Source of the DNA: Thalassococcus sp. S3
GTDB taxonomy: Bacteria; Pseudomonadota; Alphaproteobacteria; Rhodobacterales; Rhodobacteraceae
DNA: 64,000 bases
Assembly (NCBI RefSeq): GCF_004216475.1
Contig: NZ_CP022303.1
Coordinates: forward strand, 2,170,001-2,234,000
Direction of reading: 5' to 3'
Made by a program: the position numbers and the translations under genes. Of the stretch, positions 29,216-36,790 are shown piece after piece. How positions within the stretch are numbered: position 1 is the first letter of the stretch; every line of letters starts with the position of its first letter. The notes beneath the pieces were generated by a model. That model made no database searches, was not told the origin of the DNA, and saw nothing but the letters and a program-made list of their open reading frames with translations.

Positions 29216-30729
29216 TTCAATTGGCCTTTCACATGGTCTTTGAGCGCGCGTCGCAGAAGTTTGCCATTGGCGCCTGTCGGCAGGTCATCAAGATATATGT
29301 ATGCGCGCGGTTGTTTGTACCGGGCCAGCCTTGTGTCGGCAAATTGGGCCAGCGTGTCCTGGGACAAGGGGGTCGGACCGGTGTAGAAGGCGGCGATGAT
29401 CCGCGTGTCCTCTTTCACCTCGATGTCCGTCACACCGATCTGCTCGACCCCCGGACAGGTGGCGAGCGCGGCTTCGACCTCCAGCGGCGACACGCGATAG
29501 CCGCCCGCGTTCATCATGTCGTCGGCGCGTCCGAGGTAATGTATCCTCCGATCTTTGGTCATCACGCCCTGATCGCCGGTTAGAAACCAGTCGCCGTTCA
29601 TCCGCGCCTGGGTTTCCTCCGGCGCGCCGAGATATTCCAGCATCAGGCCCGGATCGTCGCGATGGACGGCGATCACACCTTCCTTGCCCAGCTCAACCGG
29701 ACCGTCAGCACCAAGAATGGCAACCCGACGCCCCGTTTGCGGACGTCCCAACGCGTCCGCCGGTACGGGGGCGGCGGGGCTTGAGGAGATGAATGTGGAG
29801 CATTCGGACATGCCATAGGCCTCGTAGAGCCCGGTGCCCGTTGCGCCCTCCCAGGCCTCCGCCAGCGTTGCAGAGAGCTTTTCGCCGGCCGTCAGCCCAT
29901 GGCGGAGTGTGGGCAGCGAAAACCGGGTGCCCGATTTCAGCATCTTTCGATACACGCCCGGCGCGGCTGCGAAAATCGTCGCCTGATGGCTGTCGAGCAG
30001 TGCCGGAAGGTCCGAGATATCGACACCCGCTTCGGGGATCAGGGCGGTCGCCCCTTGGGTCCAAGGGTCCATCAGGCCGGTGCCCAGGGTATAGGTCCAG
30101 TTGAAGGCGCCGGCATGAAGAAGACGGTCCTGCGCGGTCAGACCGTACCAGCCCTCCATCATCATCAGGCGCGCCCAGATGGCCCGATGCGCATGGGCAA
30201 CCGCACGCGGTATGCCGGAGGTGCCGGATGTGAAGATGATATAGGCAAGACGGTTCGGATCGCCCATCGCGTAGGGCGCGGGCGGCAAAGCACGCATCGA
30301 CTGCAGGGATTTCAGCGGGATTGTCCGCTCATGAGGGGCCGTCGCCACCTTTGGATCGTGCAGCACCGCAGCGGGTTTCACGATCTCGAAGATCCGGGCG
30401 ACTTCCCGCTCGGTCAGTTGCGACGATGTCGGCGTCGGGACAAGGCCCGCCGCGATGGCGCCAAGATAGGCGAGCGGGAAATCAATGGTGTTGCCCAGCC
30501 GCAGGATCAATCGGTCGCCGGGTGTCAATCCTTGCGCCAGAAGTCCCGCGGCGGTTCCGCGCACCGCCGCCTCGAGCCTTGCATAGCTCCACTTTTCGGC
30601 GTCCGCGGCGGATATCACCTCAAGCGCGGTTTTGTCCGGTTGCGCCTTTGCATGCTGCAGAACATGCGCCGCCAGGTTGAATGGTGCGGGGCAGGGGGCG
30701 GGCGGGCCTTGGTCGAAGACGGATAACAT
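29212..30729 (-). CDS. AMP-forming acyl-CoA synthetase, benzoate-CoA-ligase-like
   Basis: This 505-residue adenylate-forming enzyme activates a carboxylic acid to its CoA thioester. Motifs: AMP-binding IIFTSGTSGIPRAVAHAHRA (near residue 165), the YEAYGMSECSTF loop, TGDQGVMTKDRRIHYLGRADDMMNAGGYRVS hinge region (landmark only) and the C-terminal catalytic Lys in PTGANGKLLRRAL. The start at 30729 (MLSVFDQGPPAP) gives the family N-terminus. The substrate is unknown. It is divergent from an XRE-cupin regulator that is a plausible local controller. Confidence 0.88.
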   Translation of the reverse strand: MLSVFDQGPPAPCPAPFNLAAHVLQHAKAQPDKTALEVISAADAEKWSYARLEAAVRGTAAGLLAQGLTPGDRLILRLGNTIDFPLAYLGAIAAGLVPTPTSSQLTEREVARIFEIVKPAAVLHDPKVATAPHERTIPLKSLQSMRALPPAPYAMGDPNRLAYIIFTSGTSGIPRAVAHAHRAIWARLMMMEGWYGLTAQDRLLHAGAFNWTYTLGTGLMDPWTQGATALIPEAGVDISDLPALLDSHQATIFAAAPGVYRKMLKSGTRFSLPTLRHGLTAGEKLSATLAEAWEGATGTGLYEAYGMSECSTFISSSPAAPVPADALGRPQTGRRVAILGADGPVELGKEGVIAVHRDDPGLMLEYLGAPEETQARMNGDWFLTGDQGVMTKDRRIHYLGRADDMMNAGGYRVSPLEVEAALATCPGVEQIGVTDIEVKEDTRIIAAFYTGPTPLSQDTLAQFADTRLARYKQPRAYIYLDDLPTGANGKLLRRALKDHVKGQLK

Positions 30730-30759
30730 GGCGCTTTCGCTAGCCCGCGTGTCATCACG

Positions 30760-30788
30760 TTGCAAGCGCGGCGCGCGCTGCCTATAGA
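30760..30788 (+). promoter_or_regulatory. Sigma70-type promoter giving a leaderless XRE-cupin mRNA
   Basis: TTGCAA at 30760-30765 and TATAGA at 30783-30788 are spaced by exactly 17 bases. The expected transcription start, about 7 bases after the -10, falls on the A of the ATG at 30795, and no ribosome site precedes that ATG. Confidence 0.6.
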
Positions 30789-30794
30789 CGTTTC

Positions 30795-31418
30795 ATGACG
30801 TCACGTGATCCAAAATCCATCATTCGCATCGCGCGCTCCTCTGGCGGCGAAGTTGAGGCTGAACCGCTCGATCTTGGGGTGCGCGTCCGCGAGTTGCGCA
30901 AGGCCAAGGACTGGACGCTGGAGCAGGCTGCCAATCAGGCCGGACTTGCGCGCTCCACGTTGAGCAAGATCGAAAACGGCCAGATGTCACCGACCTATGA
31001 GGCCCTCAAGAAGCTTGCCGTCGGCCTGGAAATCTCGGTGCCCCAGCTCTTTACGCCGCCGCAGGACAGCAAGGTGAACGGTCGGCTGTCGGTGACGAAA
31101 TCCGATGAAGGAAACTCCTATGCCACGGCGACATACGAACATGAGTTGCTGGCCGAGACGCTGACGAAAAAGCAGATGCTGCCCTATCGCGCGCGCGTCC
31201 GGGCCCGCTCAATGGACGAATTCGAAGGCTGGGTCCGTCACGACGGAGAGGAGTTTCTCTACGTCCTGACCGGTGTCATCAAGCTTTATACCGAGTTTTA
31301 CGAGCCTATCGAGATGCGGCGCGGCGACAGCGCCTACTATGACGCGACCATGGGTCACAACGTCGTCTCCGTCAGCGCCGAAGACGCCACGATCCTCTGG
31401 GTTACGTCGCTCGTCTAA
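30795..31418 (+). CDS. XRE-family regulator with C-terminal cupin domain
   Basis: This 207-residue regulator has an HTH_3 domain at about residues 28-82 (VRELRKAKDWTLEQAANQ, then RSTLSKIENGQMSPTYEAL) and a cupin sensor domain from about 130 (EFLYVLTGVIKLYT, RRGDSAYYDATMGHNV). Such proteins often bind small ligands and regulate adjacent catabolic genes, so the divergent AMP-ligase operon is the likely target. The mRNA is predicted leaderless. Its TAA interlocks with the stop of the next, convergent gene. Confidence 0.9.
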   Translation: MTSRDPKSIIRIARSSGGEVEAEPLDLGVRVRELRKAKDWTLEQAANQAGLARSTLSKIENGQMSPTYEALKKLAVGLEISVPQLFTPPQDSKVNGRLSVTKSDEGNSYATATYEHELLAETLTKKQMLPYRARVRARSMDEFEGWVRHDGEEFLYVLTGVIKLYTEFYEPIEMRRGDSAYYDATMGHNVVSVSAEDATILWVTSLV

Positions 31419-31660
31419 GCGTCGGCGCGTGCCCGCAGGTCAATCGCTTCCCTCGCAAGCGCCTCTACATAGAGGAAATCCTCAAACTCTTCCCGAGCCT
31501 CGGTCAGGGTAAGCTGATGCGTATCGGCGATATATGCTTCGAACCGCGCGCGGTCGAGTTTGACAAAAGGCATCGCGCTTTCATCAAGATGGGGAAAACG
31601 GGATGATTTCATCCGGTTGAACCAGACGCCCCAGTTTTGCGTCAAATCAGTCCAGGTCAT
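31415..31660 (-). CDS. Small conserved-looking protein, function unknown
   Basis: This 81-residue soluble protein starts MTWTDLTQNWGVWFNRMKSS and is tryptophan-rich at the N-terminus, with an acidic helical C-terminal half (LTEAREEFEDFLYVEALARE). No signal peptide or membrane helix. I do not recognise a family. It is convergent with the XRE-cupin gene, sharing four bases at the stops. The ATG at 31660 is preferred to one three codons earlier; the choice is uncertain. Confidence 0.6.
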   Translation of the reverse strand: MTWTDLTQNWGVWFNRMKSSRFPHLDESAMPFVKLDRARFEAYIADTHQLTLTEAREEFEDFLYVEALAREAIDLRARADA

Positions 31661-31767
31661 GAGCCCCACGTCCTTTTCTTCATGTCCTCACGCCCACGAA
31701 AACCCTAACGATCCGTTAACAAATTCGCCAAGCGACCGGTCAGCACATGGGGCGGAATGCCGCAGGG

Positions 31768-32430
31768 TCAAGTCAAATGGGGTCGAAAGAGCCGTGTGAG
31801 TGCAAGATGCGCAAGGCCCACGGCCAGGATTTGGGCCAGAATGAACATCAGGATATGGCCAGGGTAGATCCCGGCAAACGTGTCGGTAAAGCCGCGGGCA
31901 ATGGTGACGGCCGGATTGGCGAAACTGGTCGATGATGTGTACCAATACGCCCCGGTGATATAGAGCGCGACCAGCGTCGGCACGGCCTCTGCGCGGGCAT
32001 ACAAGCCGCCGAAGATCACGAAAAGAAGGCCGAAGGTCGCGATCACCTCGGAACTCCATTGCGCGGGGCCCGTTCGGTGAAGTGTTTGCGATGTCTGAAG
32101 AATGGGCAGATCGAACATCAGATGCGCGGCCCAGACACCCACGATCCCGGCGGCGACCTGCACTATGACATAAAGCGCGGCAAGGCGGGGTGCGATCTCG
32201 CCCCGCAAGAGGAAGGCCAGGGTCACGGCAGGATTGAAATGCGCGCCCGAAATGGGCCCGAGCGTGGTGATGATCGCATAAAGCATGCAGCCGGTGGCAA
32301 TCGCGTTGGCCAGAAGGGCGATGGCCACGTTGCCGCCTGCCAGTGTCTCGCCCATGATCCCAGACCCGACAACGCCGATCAAAAGAAAGGCCGTACCGAT
32401 CGCCTCGGCCACCAGTTTTTGCGCGGTCAT
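31768..32430 (-). CDS. aqpS: Aquaglyceroporin of the ars operon (AqpS-like)
   Basis: This 220-residue MIP-family channel has six hydrophobic helices and two NPA boxes: HFNPAV at 66-68 and FANPAVTIAR at 172-174, the latter followed by the selectivity-filter Arg179. In Sinorhizobium meliloti the ars-linked AqpS lets arsenite made by ArsC leave the cell down its gradient, replacing an ArsB/Acr3 pump. The same arrangement is inferred here because the gene overlaps arsC by ATGA and no pump gene is present. The frame is open upstream to 32559, but that part overlaps arsC. Confidence 0.9.
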   Translation of the reverse strand: MTAQKLVAEAIGTAFLLIGVVGSGIMGETLAGGNVAIALLANAIATGCMLYAIITTLGPISGAHFNPAVTLAFLLRGEIAPRLAALYVIVQVAAGIVGVWAAHLMFDLPILQTSQTLHRTGPAQWSSEVIATFGLLFVIFGGLYARAEAVPTLVALYITGAYWYTSSTSFANPAVTIARGFTDTFAGIYPGHILMFILAQILAVGLAHLALTRLFRPHLT

Positions 32431-32903
32431 GTCAGCGTTCCGATCCGCTTGAGATGGGCGATCAGCTCGGTCTGTTCCATGGTCTCTATGGGCAAGTCCA
32501 AGAGAGCCTTCGCGCGCCGGTGAAGCGTCTGGTAGGCCGCCTGAAACGCGGTTGCCCAATCAGGCTCTGCCGCCGCTGCCGGATCCTCCACGCCCCAATG
32601 GGCCCGAACAGGCGCGCCGGGCCAGACCGGACACGTTTCCGAAGCCGCCGATCCGCAAACGGTGATGACAACATCCATTTCCGGCGCGTCGGATTCGGCA
32701 AACTCGTCCCAGCTTTTCGAGCGTGCCTTGCCTACATCGTGACCTTCCTCTTTGAGAAGCCGGATGGATTGCGGATGTACCTGTCCCGCGGGCTGGCTGC
32801 CGGCCGAGAACGCGCGCACGCGATCGGGCGCATGGGTGTTGAAGATGGATTCCAGAAGGATCGAGCGGGCCGAGTTACCGGTACAAAGGACGAGAATATT
32901 CAT
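32427..32903 (-). CDS. arsC: Arsenate reductase ArsC, low-molecular-weight phosphatase type
   Basis: This 158-residue enzyme is of the LMW protein-tyrosine-phosphatase/ArsC fold, reducing arsenate to arsenite. The phosphate-binding loop CTGNSARS spans residues 7-14 with Cys7 the nucleophile. A second cysteine pair is in TVCGSAASETCPVWPG. ATG 32903 is chosen because it puts the P-loop at the family position; residues encoded upstream are atypical. It lies between the ArsR-ArsC fusion and aqpS and overlaps aqpS by ATGA. It is the second ArsC-type domain in the operon. Confidence 0.92.
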   Translation of the reverse strand: MNILVLCTGNSARSILLESIFNTHAPDRVRAFSAGSQPAGQVHPQSIRLLKEEGHDVGKARSKSWDEFAESDAPEMDVVITVCGSAASETCPVWPGAPVRAHWGVEDPAAAAEPDWATAFQAAYQTLHRRAKALLDLPIETMEQTELIAHLKRIGTLT

Positions 32904-32971
32904 GAGACCTGCCAGGAGGTGATTTGAGAGGAGATGGTTTATTGCAGGTGCGCACCGGGCGGTGCCGCTGC

Positions 32972-33802
32972 TTAGGTCCATGACATCCGTCCGATATCAT
33001 CGACCCGATGCTGCAAGGACACACGGCTGAGCGTTTCGAACGGCAGATTGACGAAGGCCTGGATTCGGTTGAGCAACGATCCATAATTCTCTTGAAACGC
33101 GAGCTCTTTTTCCGCGTCGGTTCCGGTGGCCTTGACCGGGTCCGGCAGTCCCCAATGTGCGCTGATCGGCTGGCCGGGCCAGGCCGGGCAATCCTCGTTC
33201 GCGGCTTGATCGCAGACCGTGAAGACGAAATCAAAGGCGGGGGCATCCGGGCCGGACATGACTTCGATGTTTTTTGAGGCCAAACCGCTGATGTCATGCC
33301 CTTTGTTGCGCAAAAGCTCCAAAACCTTTGGGTGGGGTCGCCCGACGGCCTGCGTTCCGGCAGAATAGACCTCGAACCGGCCCTGACCTTCATCCCTCAG
33401 CAAAACTTCGGCAATAAGGGAGCGTGCGGAGTTTCCGGTGCAGATGAAGAGCGCCGTCATGGGACGGGTCTGTCCCGACGACAGCGGGGTTTCTGTGGCG
33501 AAAGGCGCACAGATATCCGGTCGGCTCTGGCAGCAATCGTCCAGCAGAAAGGTCATCAGAGCCTGAACCTGAGAAACATTGGCGCTGTATTTGAGGGATG
33601 TGCCATCCCGACGTTGATCGACCAGTCCGGCCTCGCGCAGGGCGGAAAGATAGACCGAGCCGGTATTGGCCTTGATGCCCAGCTCCCGCGTGATCTCTCC
33701 GGCCGGAACGGCCTGTGGGAAGCGGCGCATCAGCAATCTGAAGATGGCCAGACGGTTATCATGCGCAAGCGCGCCGAGTTGCTGAGTGGCAGATAATTCC
33801 AT
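32972..33802 (-). CDS. ArsR-ArsC fusion: arsenic-responsive repressor joined to arsenate reductase
   Basis: This 276-residue protein has two parts. Residues 1-100 are an ArsR-type winged helix (ELGIKANTGSVYLSALREAGLV, DQRRDGTSLKYSA) ending in a cysteine cluster DDCCQSRPDIC (Cys90, 91, 98), a typical arsenite-sensing position. After a short linker, residues 115-276 form an LMW-phosphatase-type ArsC with P-loop CTGNSARS (Cys121, Arg127) and the later VCDQAANEDCPAWPG pair. It is first in the operon with arsC and aqpS. A palindrome covering its promoter and start codon implies autoregulation. No frameshift separates the domains. Confidence 0.93.
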   Translation of the reverse strand: MELSATQQLGALAHDNRLAIFRLLMRRFPQAVPAGEITRELGIKANTGSVYLSALREAGLVDQRRDGTSLKYSANVSQVQALMTFLLDDCCQSRPDICAPFATETPLSSGQTRPMTALFICTGNSARSLIAEVLLRDEGQGRFEVYSAGTQAVGRPHPKVLELLRNKGHDISGLASKNIEVMSGPDAPAFDFVFTVCDQAANEDCPAWPGQPISAHWGLPDPVKATGTDAEKELAFQENYGSLLNRIQAFVNLPFETLSRVSLQHRVDDIGRMSWT

Positions 33803-33821
33803 ATTTCATGAAATATGGAAT
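33796..33821. promoter_or_regulatory. 26-bp perfect palindrome, probable ArsR operator
   Basis: The sequence centred at 33808/33809 (half-site ATTCCATATTTCA) is a perfect palindrome. It covers the -10 element and the start codon of the ArsR-ArsC gene, a position expected for a repressor dimer. Confidence 0.7.
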
Positions 33822-33838
33822 CTTTTGAGCTGCGTCAA
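33810..33838 (-). promoter_or_regulatory. Sigma70-type promoter of the ars operon
   Basis: On the minus strand TTGACG (33833-33838) and TATTTC (33810-33815) are 17 bases apart. The predicted start is at or one base before the ATG at 33802, so the transcript should be leaderless. No ribosome site is visible upstream of the ATG. Confidence 0.6.
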
Positions 33839-35652
33839 TCGGGTTCGTACCACCACAAGGCGGGCATATAATCCACGCGGTCGCCGTAGAGAGGCACCTG
33901 TTCCGGCCGTTTCATGGCTGAGATATGCGCAATCCGTCCAACATCGAACTGCCAGATCGGGATGACATAGCGGCCTGCGGTGAGGATCCGGTCCAAGGCG
34001 CGGGTCGCGGCCAGGAACGTTTCCCGATCCTTTGCCTGCAACATAGTGTCGATCATTGTATCCACCGCAGCGGACGACACGCCCATAAGATTGCGCGTTC
34101 CCACCTCATGGGCCTGGTCGCTGCCCCAATAAAGCCTTTGCTCGCCTCCCGGCGAGAGGGACAGGTCGCGCCGGAAGTCCGTCATTTCGAAGTCGAGGTT
34201 CTGAATGCGGGCGTTGTACTGCGCATCGTCCACCCCGCTGACCAAGACCGAGATCCCCAAGCGACTGAGAGATCTTGTATAAAGGTCGACCATGCTTTGC
34301 ATGTCGCGCGCGCTCTGTCTCAGCAACACCTCCAGATCGAAGACCTCTCCATCTGTATGTGTCAGGCGTCCGTCAACGATGCTCCACCCGGCCTCTTCAA
34401 GCAGCGCGGCGGCCGTGCGCAGGTTCCTGCGGTTGCGGGCGGTGCCGTCGCTTTCCGGCAGACGGTATCCCTCGATGGTGCCGGGGGTCAGCTCTGCCGC
34501 GAACGGGCGCAGCAGGTCGCGGGTCAGGCCTTGGGCCGGGCCGTCCTTCATGGCGAGATGCGAATTCGAAAAATACGATGTAATGCGCGGCTGTGCGCCA
34601 CCGGTCATGGTGTCATTGATATACTCAAAGTTGAAGGCAAGGATCATGGCCTCGCGCACGCGCCAATCATCAAAAGGGGGCTTTCGCGTATTCATCACGA
34701 AACCGGTCATTCCCGAAGGACGGTCATGCGGGATTTCGGTTTTGACGATCCGCCCGGCGCGCGCGGCCGGAAAATCGTAATCGCGTGACCAGGCTTCTGC
34801 GTTGAATTCGCGAATGGCCGAAAGCTCGCCTGCCTTGAAGGCTTCGAAAAGGACGGTCTGATCACCGTAGAATTCAATGCGCATCGTGTCGAAGTTCTGC
34901 GTGCCCCGTGTCAGGGGAAGATCGTTTGCCCAATAGTCAGGATTGCGACTGAGTTCGACATATCGCCCGCCCTCGTACCGGGAGACGACATAAGCGCCTG
35001 TTCCTATTGGGATATTCGACAGATCCGAAGAGGTGAAAGATGCGTCGTCCCATTGCGCCTTTTTCAGAATGGGGCGCAAACCCGCAATAAGGGCAAGTTC
35101 GCGATCTTCGGTATTGAAGGTCAGGCGAACACTGCGTGGTCCAGTGGCCTCTATCGTTTCGATCCGTGACCAGAGACCGCGATATCGCAGGTGCCCTTCG
35201 GTCCCGAGTGTTTCGTAGGACCAGATGACATCCTCGACCGTGACGGGGCTTCCGTCGGAGAATCGCGCTTCTGGTCGGAGGGTGAATTCAACCCAGGCGC
35301 GGTCTTCTGGCACGCGAACCGATTCGGCCAAAAGACCGTAAAGGGTGAAGGGTTCGTCCCAGGATCGCCCCATCAGCCCTTCGTGGGTCCAGTACCGCAA
35401 TTGCCAGGGCGGGGTGCCTTTGGGGATGAAGGGATTGAGGGAATCGAACCCGCCCGTGTTACCAAAGACCACGCGACCGCCTTTCGGCGCATCGGGGTTT
35501 ACATAGGGGAGAGACACAAAATCCGGTGGAAGGGCGGGGTCCCCATACATAGCTATGCCATGGCGCGATTCTTCCGTAGCGGAAACCGCCGTGAAAATTG
35601 CAGCGAATCCGGCGATCAGCGCCGCTCGCGCGAGGAAAAAAACTGGTCGCAC
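33835..35652 (-). CDS. Periplasmic extracellular solute-binding protein family 5, YejA-like
   Basis: This 605-residue ABC-type peptide-binding protein has a signal peptide (MRPVFFLARAALIAGFAAIF...AVSA, cleavage around residue 25). The mature start HGIAMYGDPALPPDF and YVNPDAPKGGRVVFG is characteristic of YejA, the binding protein of the YejABEF importer for microcin C and peptides. The family-5 SBP core continues with FRPEARFSDGSPVTVEDVIWS. No yejB, yejE or yejF permease/ATPase gene adjoins it in this window, so it is an orphan or works with a distant transporter. It precedes the ars operon on the same strand. Confidence 0.92.
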   Translation of the reverse strand: MRPVFFLARAALIAGFAAIFTAVSATEESRHGIAMYGDPALPPDFVSLPYVNPDAPKGGRVVFGNTGGFDSLNPFIPKGTPPWQLRYWTHEGLMGRSWDEPFTLYGLLAESVRVPEDRAWVEFTLRPEARFSDGSPVTVEDVIWSYETLGTEGHLRYRGLWSRIETIEATGPRSVRLTFNTEDRELALIAGLRPILKKAQWDDASFTSSDLSNIPIGTGAYVVSRYEGGRYVELSRNPDYWANDLPLTRGTQNFDTMRIEFYGDQTVLFEAFKAGELSAIREFNAEAWSRDYDFPAARAGRIVKTEIPHDRPSGMTGFVMNTRKPPFDDWRVREAMILAFNFEYINDTMTGGAQPRITSYFSNSHLAMKDGPAQGLTRDLLRPFAAELTPGTIEGYRLPESDGTARNRRNLRTAAALLEEAGWSIVDGRLTHTDGEVFDLEVLLRQSARDMQSMVDLYTRSLSRLGISVLVSGVDDAQYNARIQNLDFEMTDFRRDLSLSPGGEQRLYWGSDQAHEVGTRNLMGVSSAAVDTMIDTMLQAKDRETFLAATRALDRILTAGRYVIPIWQFDVGRIAHISAMKRPEQVPLYGDRVDYMPALWWYEPD

Positions 35653-35731
35653 TTTGGCAACAATCCTGCTCTGGCCTTATTTTCTTGAGGCTGAAGGTAA
35701 CGGGGGATTCATGTCTTTTCAAACTTTTAGC

Positions 35732-35760
35732 TTGGATGTCGGAGGCGAATTGCTTATAAC
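35732..35760 (+). promoter_or_regulatory. Sigma70-type promoter of the small RNA candidate
   Basis: TTGGAT at 35732-35737 and TATAAC at 35755-35760 are spaced by 17 bases, giving a predicted start at about A35767. No protein-coding frame follows before the terminator. Confidence 0.55.
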
Positions 35761-35766
35761 AAGGGC

Positions 35767-35841
35767 ACTGCTCGATAGGTTTCTTGCCTGTATGAAACCT
35801 GCCTCAATAACTTAACGCCCGCTTCGTGCGGGCGTTTTTTT
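35767..35841 (+). ncRNA. Candidate small RNA, about 75 nt
   Basis: The predicted transcript has a first hairpin AGGTTTC (35777-35783) / GAAACCT (35794-35800) with the 10-base loop TTGCCTGTAT, then an unpaired linker GCCTCAATAACTTA, then a strong intrinsic terminator with a U-run. That is the layout of a Hfq-type regulatory RNA, and hfq is in this same window. No ORF of useful length is present and no gene lies upstream on this strand for the terminator to serve. I do not recognise a known family. Confidence 0.55.
35815..35841 (+). terminator. Intrinsic terminator of the small RNA candidate
   Basis: ACGCCCGC (35815-35822), loop TTCGT, GCGGGCGT (35828-35835) followed by six more T's is a perfect 8-bp stem with a U-tract. 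The nearest upstream genes are on the other strand. Confidence 0.92.
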
Positions 35842-36016
35842 GTGCATGCCCGGTACAAGATTTTGGGGCGTTTGTACGGGATTTCGTACCAAACACCGAA
35901 GCGGCGCGCCGGACTCCGCCGGCTCACGGAACTTTGCGCCGATTGCGCGTTTTCTTTGCAGGTGCAGCATGTCACGCTGCACGCGAATACAAGCGACTGC
36001 GAAGGAGACGGACGGG

Positions 36017-36790
36017 ATGTCACTCAAAGGCAAGACGGCAATCATTACAGGATCGAATTCCGGCATCGGTCTGGGCGTAGCCTGGGAGCTTGCAAAGGCT
36101 GGCGCGGACGTGGTGCTGAATTCGTTTACCGATACCGATGAAGATCACGCATTGGCCGAAGACATCGCTGAGAAGACCGAAACCCAGACGCGCTATATCA
36201 AGGCGGATATGTCCAAGGGGGAGGAATGCCGCGCGCTGATCGAAAAGGCGGGCGCCTGCGATATTCTGATCAACAATGCGGGCATTCAGCACGTGGCGCC
36301 GATTGACGAATTTCCGGTCGAAAAGTGGGACGCCGTCCTCGCGATCAATCTCAGCTCGGCCTACCACACCACGGCGGCCGCGCTGCCGCTGATGCGCGCG
36401 GCGGGTTGGGGGCGCGTGATCAATATCGCAAGCGCCCATGGCCTGACGGCCAGCCCCTACAAATCCGCCTATGTCGCGGCCAAGCACGGGGTTGTCGGCA
36501 TGACCAAGGTTGTGGCCCTCGAAACCGCGGAAGAGCCGATTACGGCGAACGCGATCTGTCCGGGCTACGTCCTGACCCCGCTTGTGGAGGCCCAGATCCC
36601 CGACACGATGGAGAAATACGATATGAGCCGGGAGGATGTGATCAAGAACGTCATGCTTGAGCGTCAGCCGTCAAAGGAATTCGCCACCGTGGAACAGCTT
36701 GGCGGAACGGCTGTCTTCCTCTGCTCGGACGCCGCGGCGCAGATCACGGGCACGACGATCAGTGTCGATGGTGGGTGGACCGCGCTATGA
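36017..36790 (+). CDS. bdhA: D-3-hydroxybutyrate dehydrogenase
   Basis: This 257-residue short-chain dehydrogenase oxidises D-3-hydroxybutyrate to acetoacetate, a step in PHB and ketone-body use. Cofactor motif TGSNSGIGLGVA at residues 10-21, NNAG, the catalytic Ser-Tyr-Lys set (IASAHGLTASPYKSAYVAAKHG) and the HBDH-type substrate loop NAICPGYVLTPLVEAQIPD all match. The ATG at 36017 follows GGAGACGGACGGG; upstream in-frame residues are non-native. The stop overlaps the next start as ATGA. Confidence 0.95.
   Translation: MSLKGKTAIITGSNSGIGLGVAWELAKAGADVVLNSFTDTDEDHALAEDIAEKTETQTRYIKADMSKGEECRALIEKAGACDILINNAGIQHVAPIDEFPVEKWDAVLAINLSSAYHTTAAALPLMRAAGWGRVINIASAHGLTASPYKSAYVAAKHGVVGMTKVVALETAEEPITANAICPGYVLTPLVEAQIPDTMEKYDMSREDVIKNVMLERQPSKEFATVEQLGGTAVFLCSDAAAQITGTTISVDGGWTAL

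Larger units (their letters stand above)
35653..36016. other. 364-bp intergenic region holding a predicted small RNA
   Basis: This gap separates the YejA-like gene (leftward) from bdhA (rightward). It contains a promoter, a hairpin and an intrinsic terminator between 35732 and 35841 (described separately), and then the bdhA leader. That leader has a hairpin GTGCAGC-ATGTCAC-GCTGCAC just before the AAGGAGAC ribosome site. No convincing open reading frame is present. Confidence 0.8.

Noticed and set aside
35937..35985. A PhaR-type operator (TGCAGGTGCA, GCTGCAC) upstream of bdhA.
   Set aside because: The hairpin GTGCAGC/GCTGCAC explains the same bases, and I cannot show a PhaR consensus match by reading alone.
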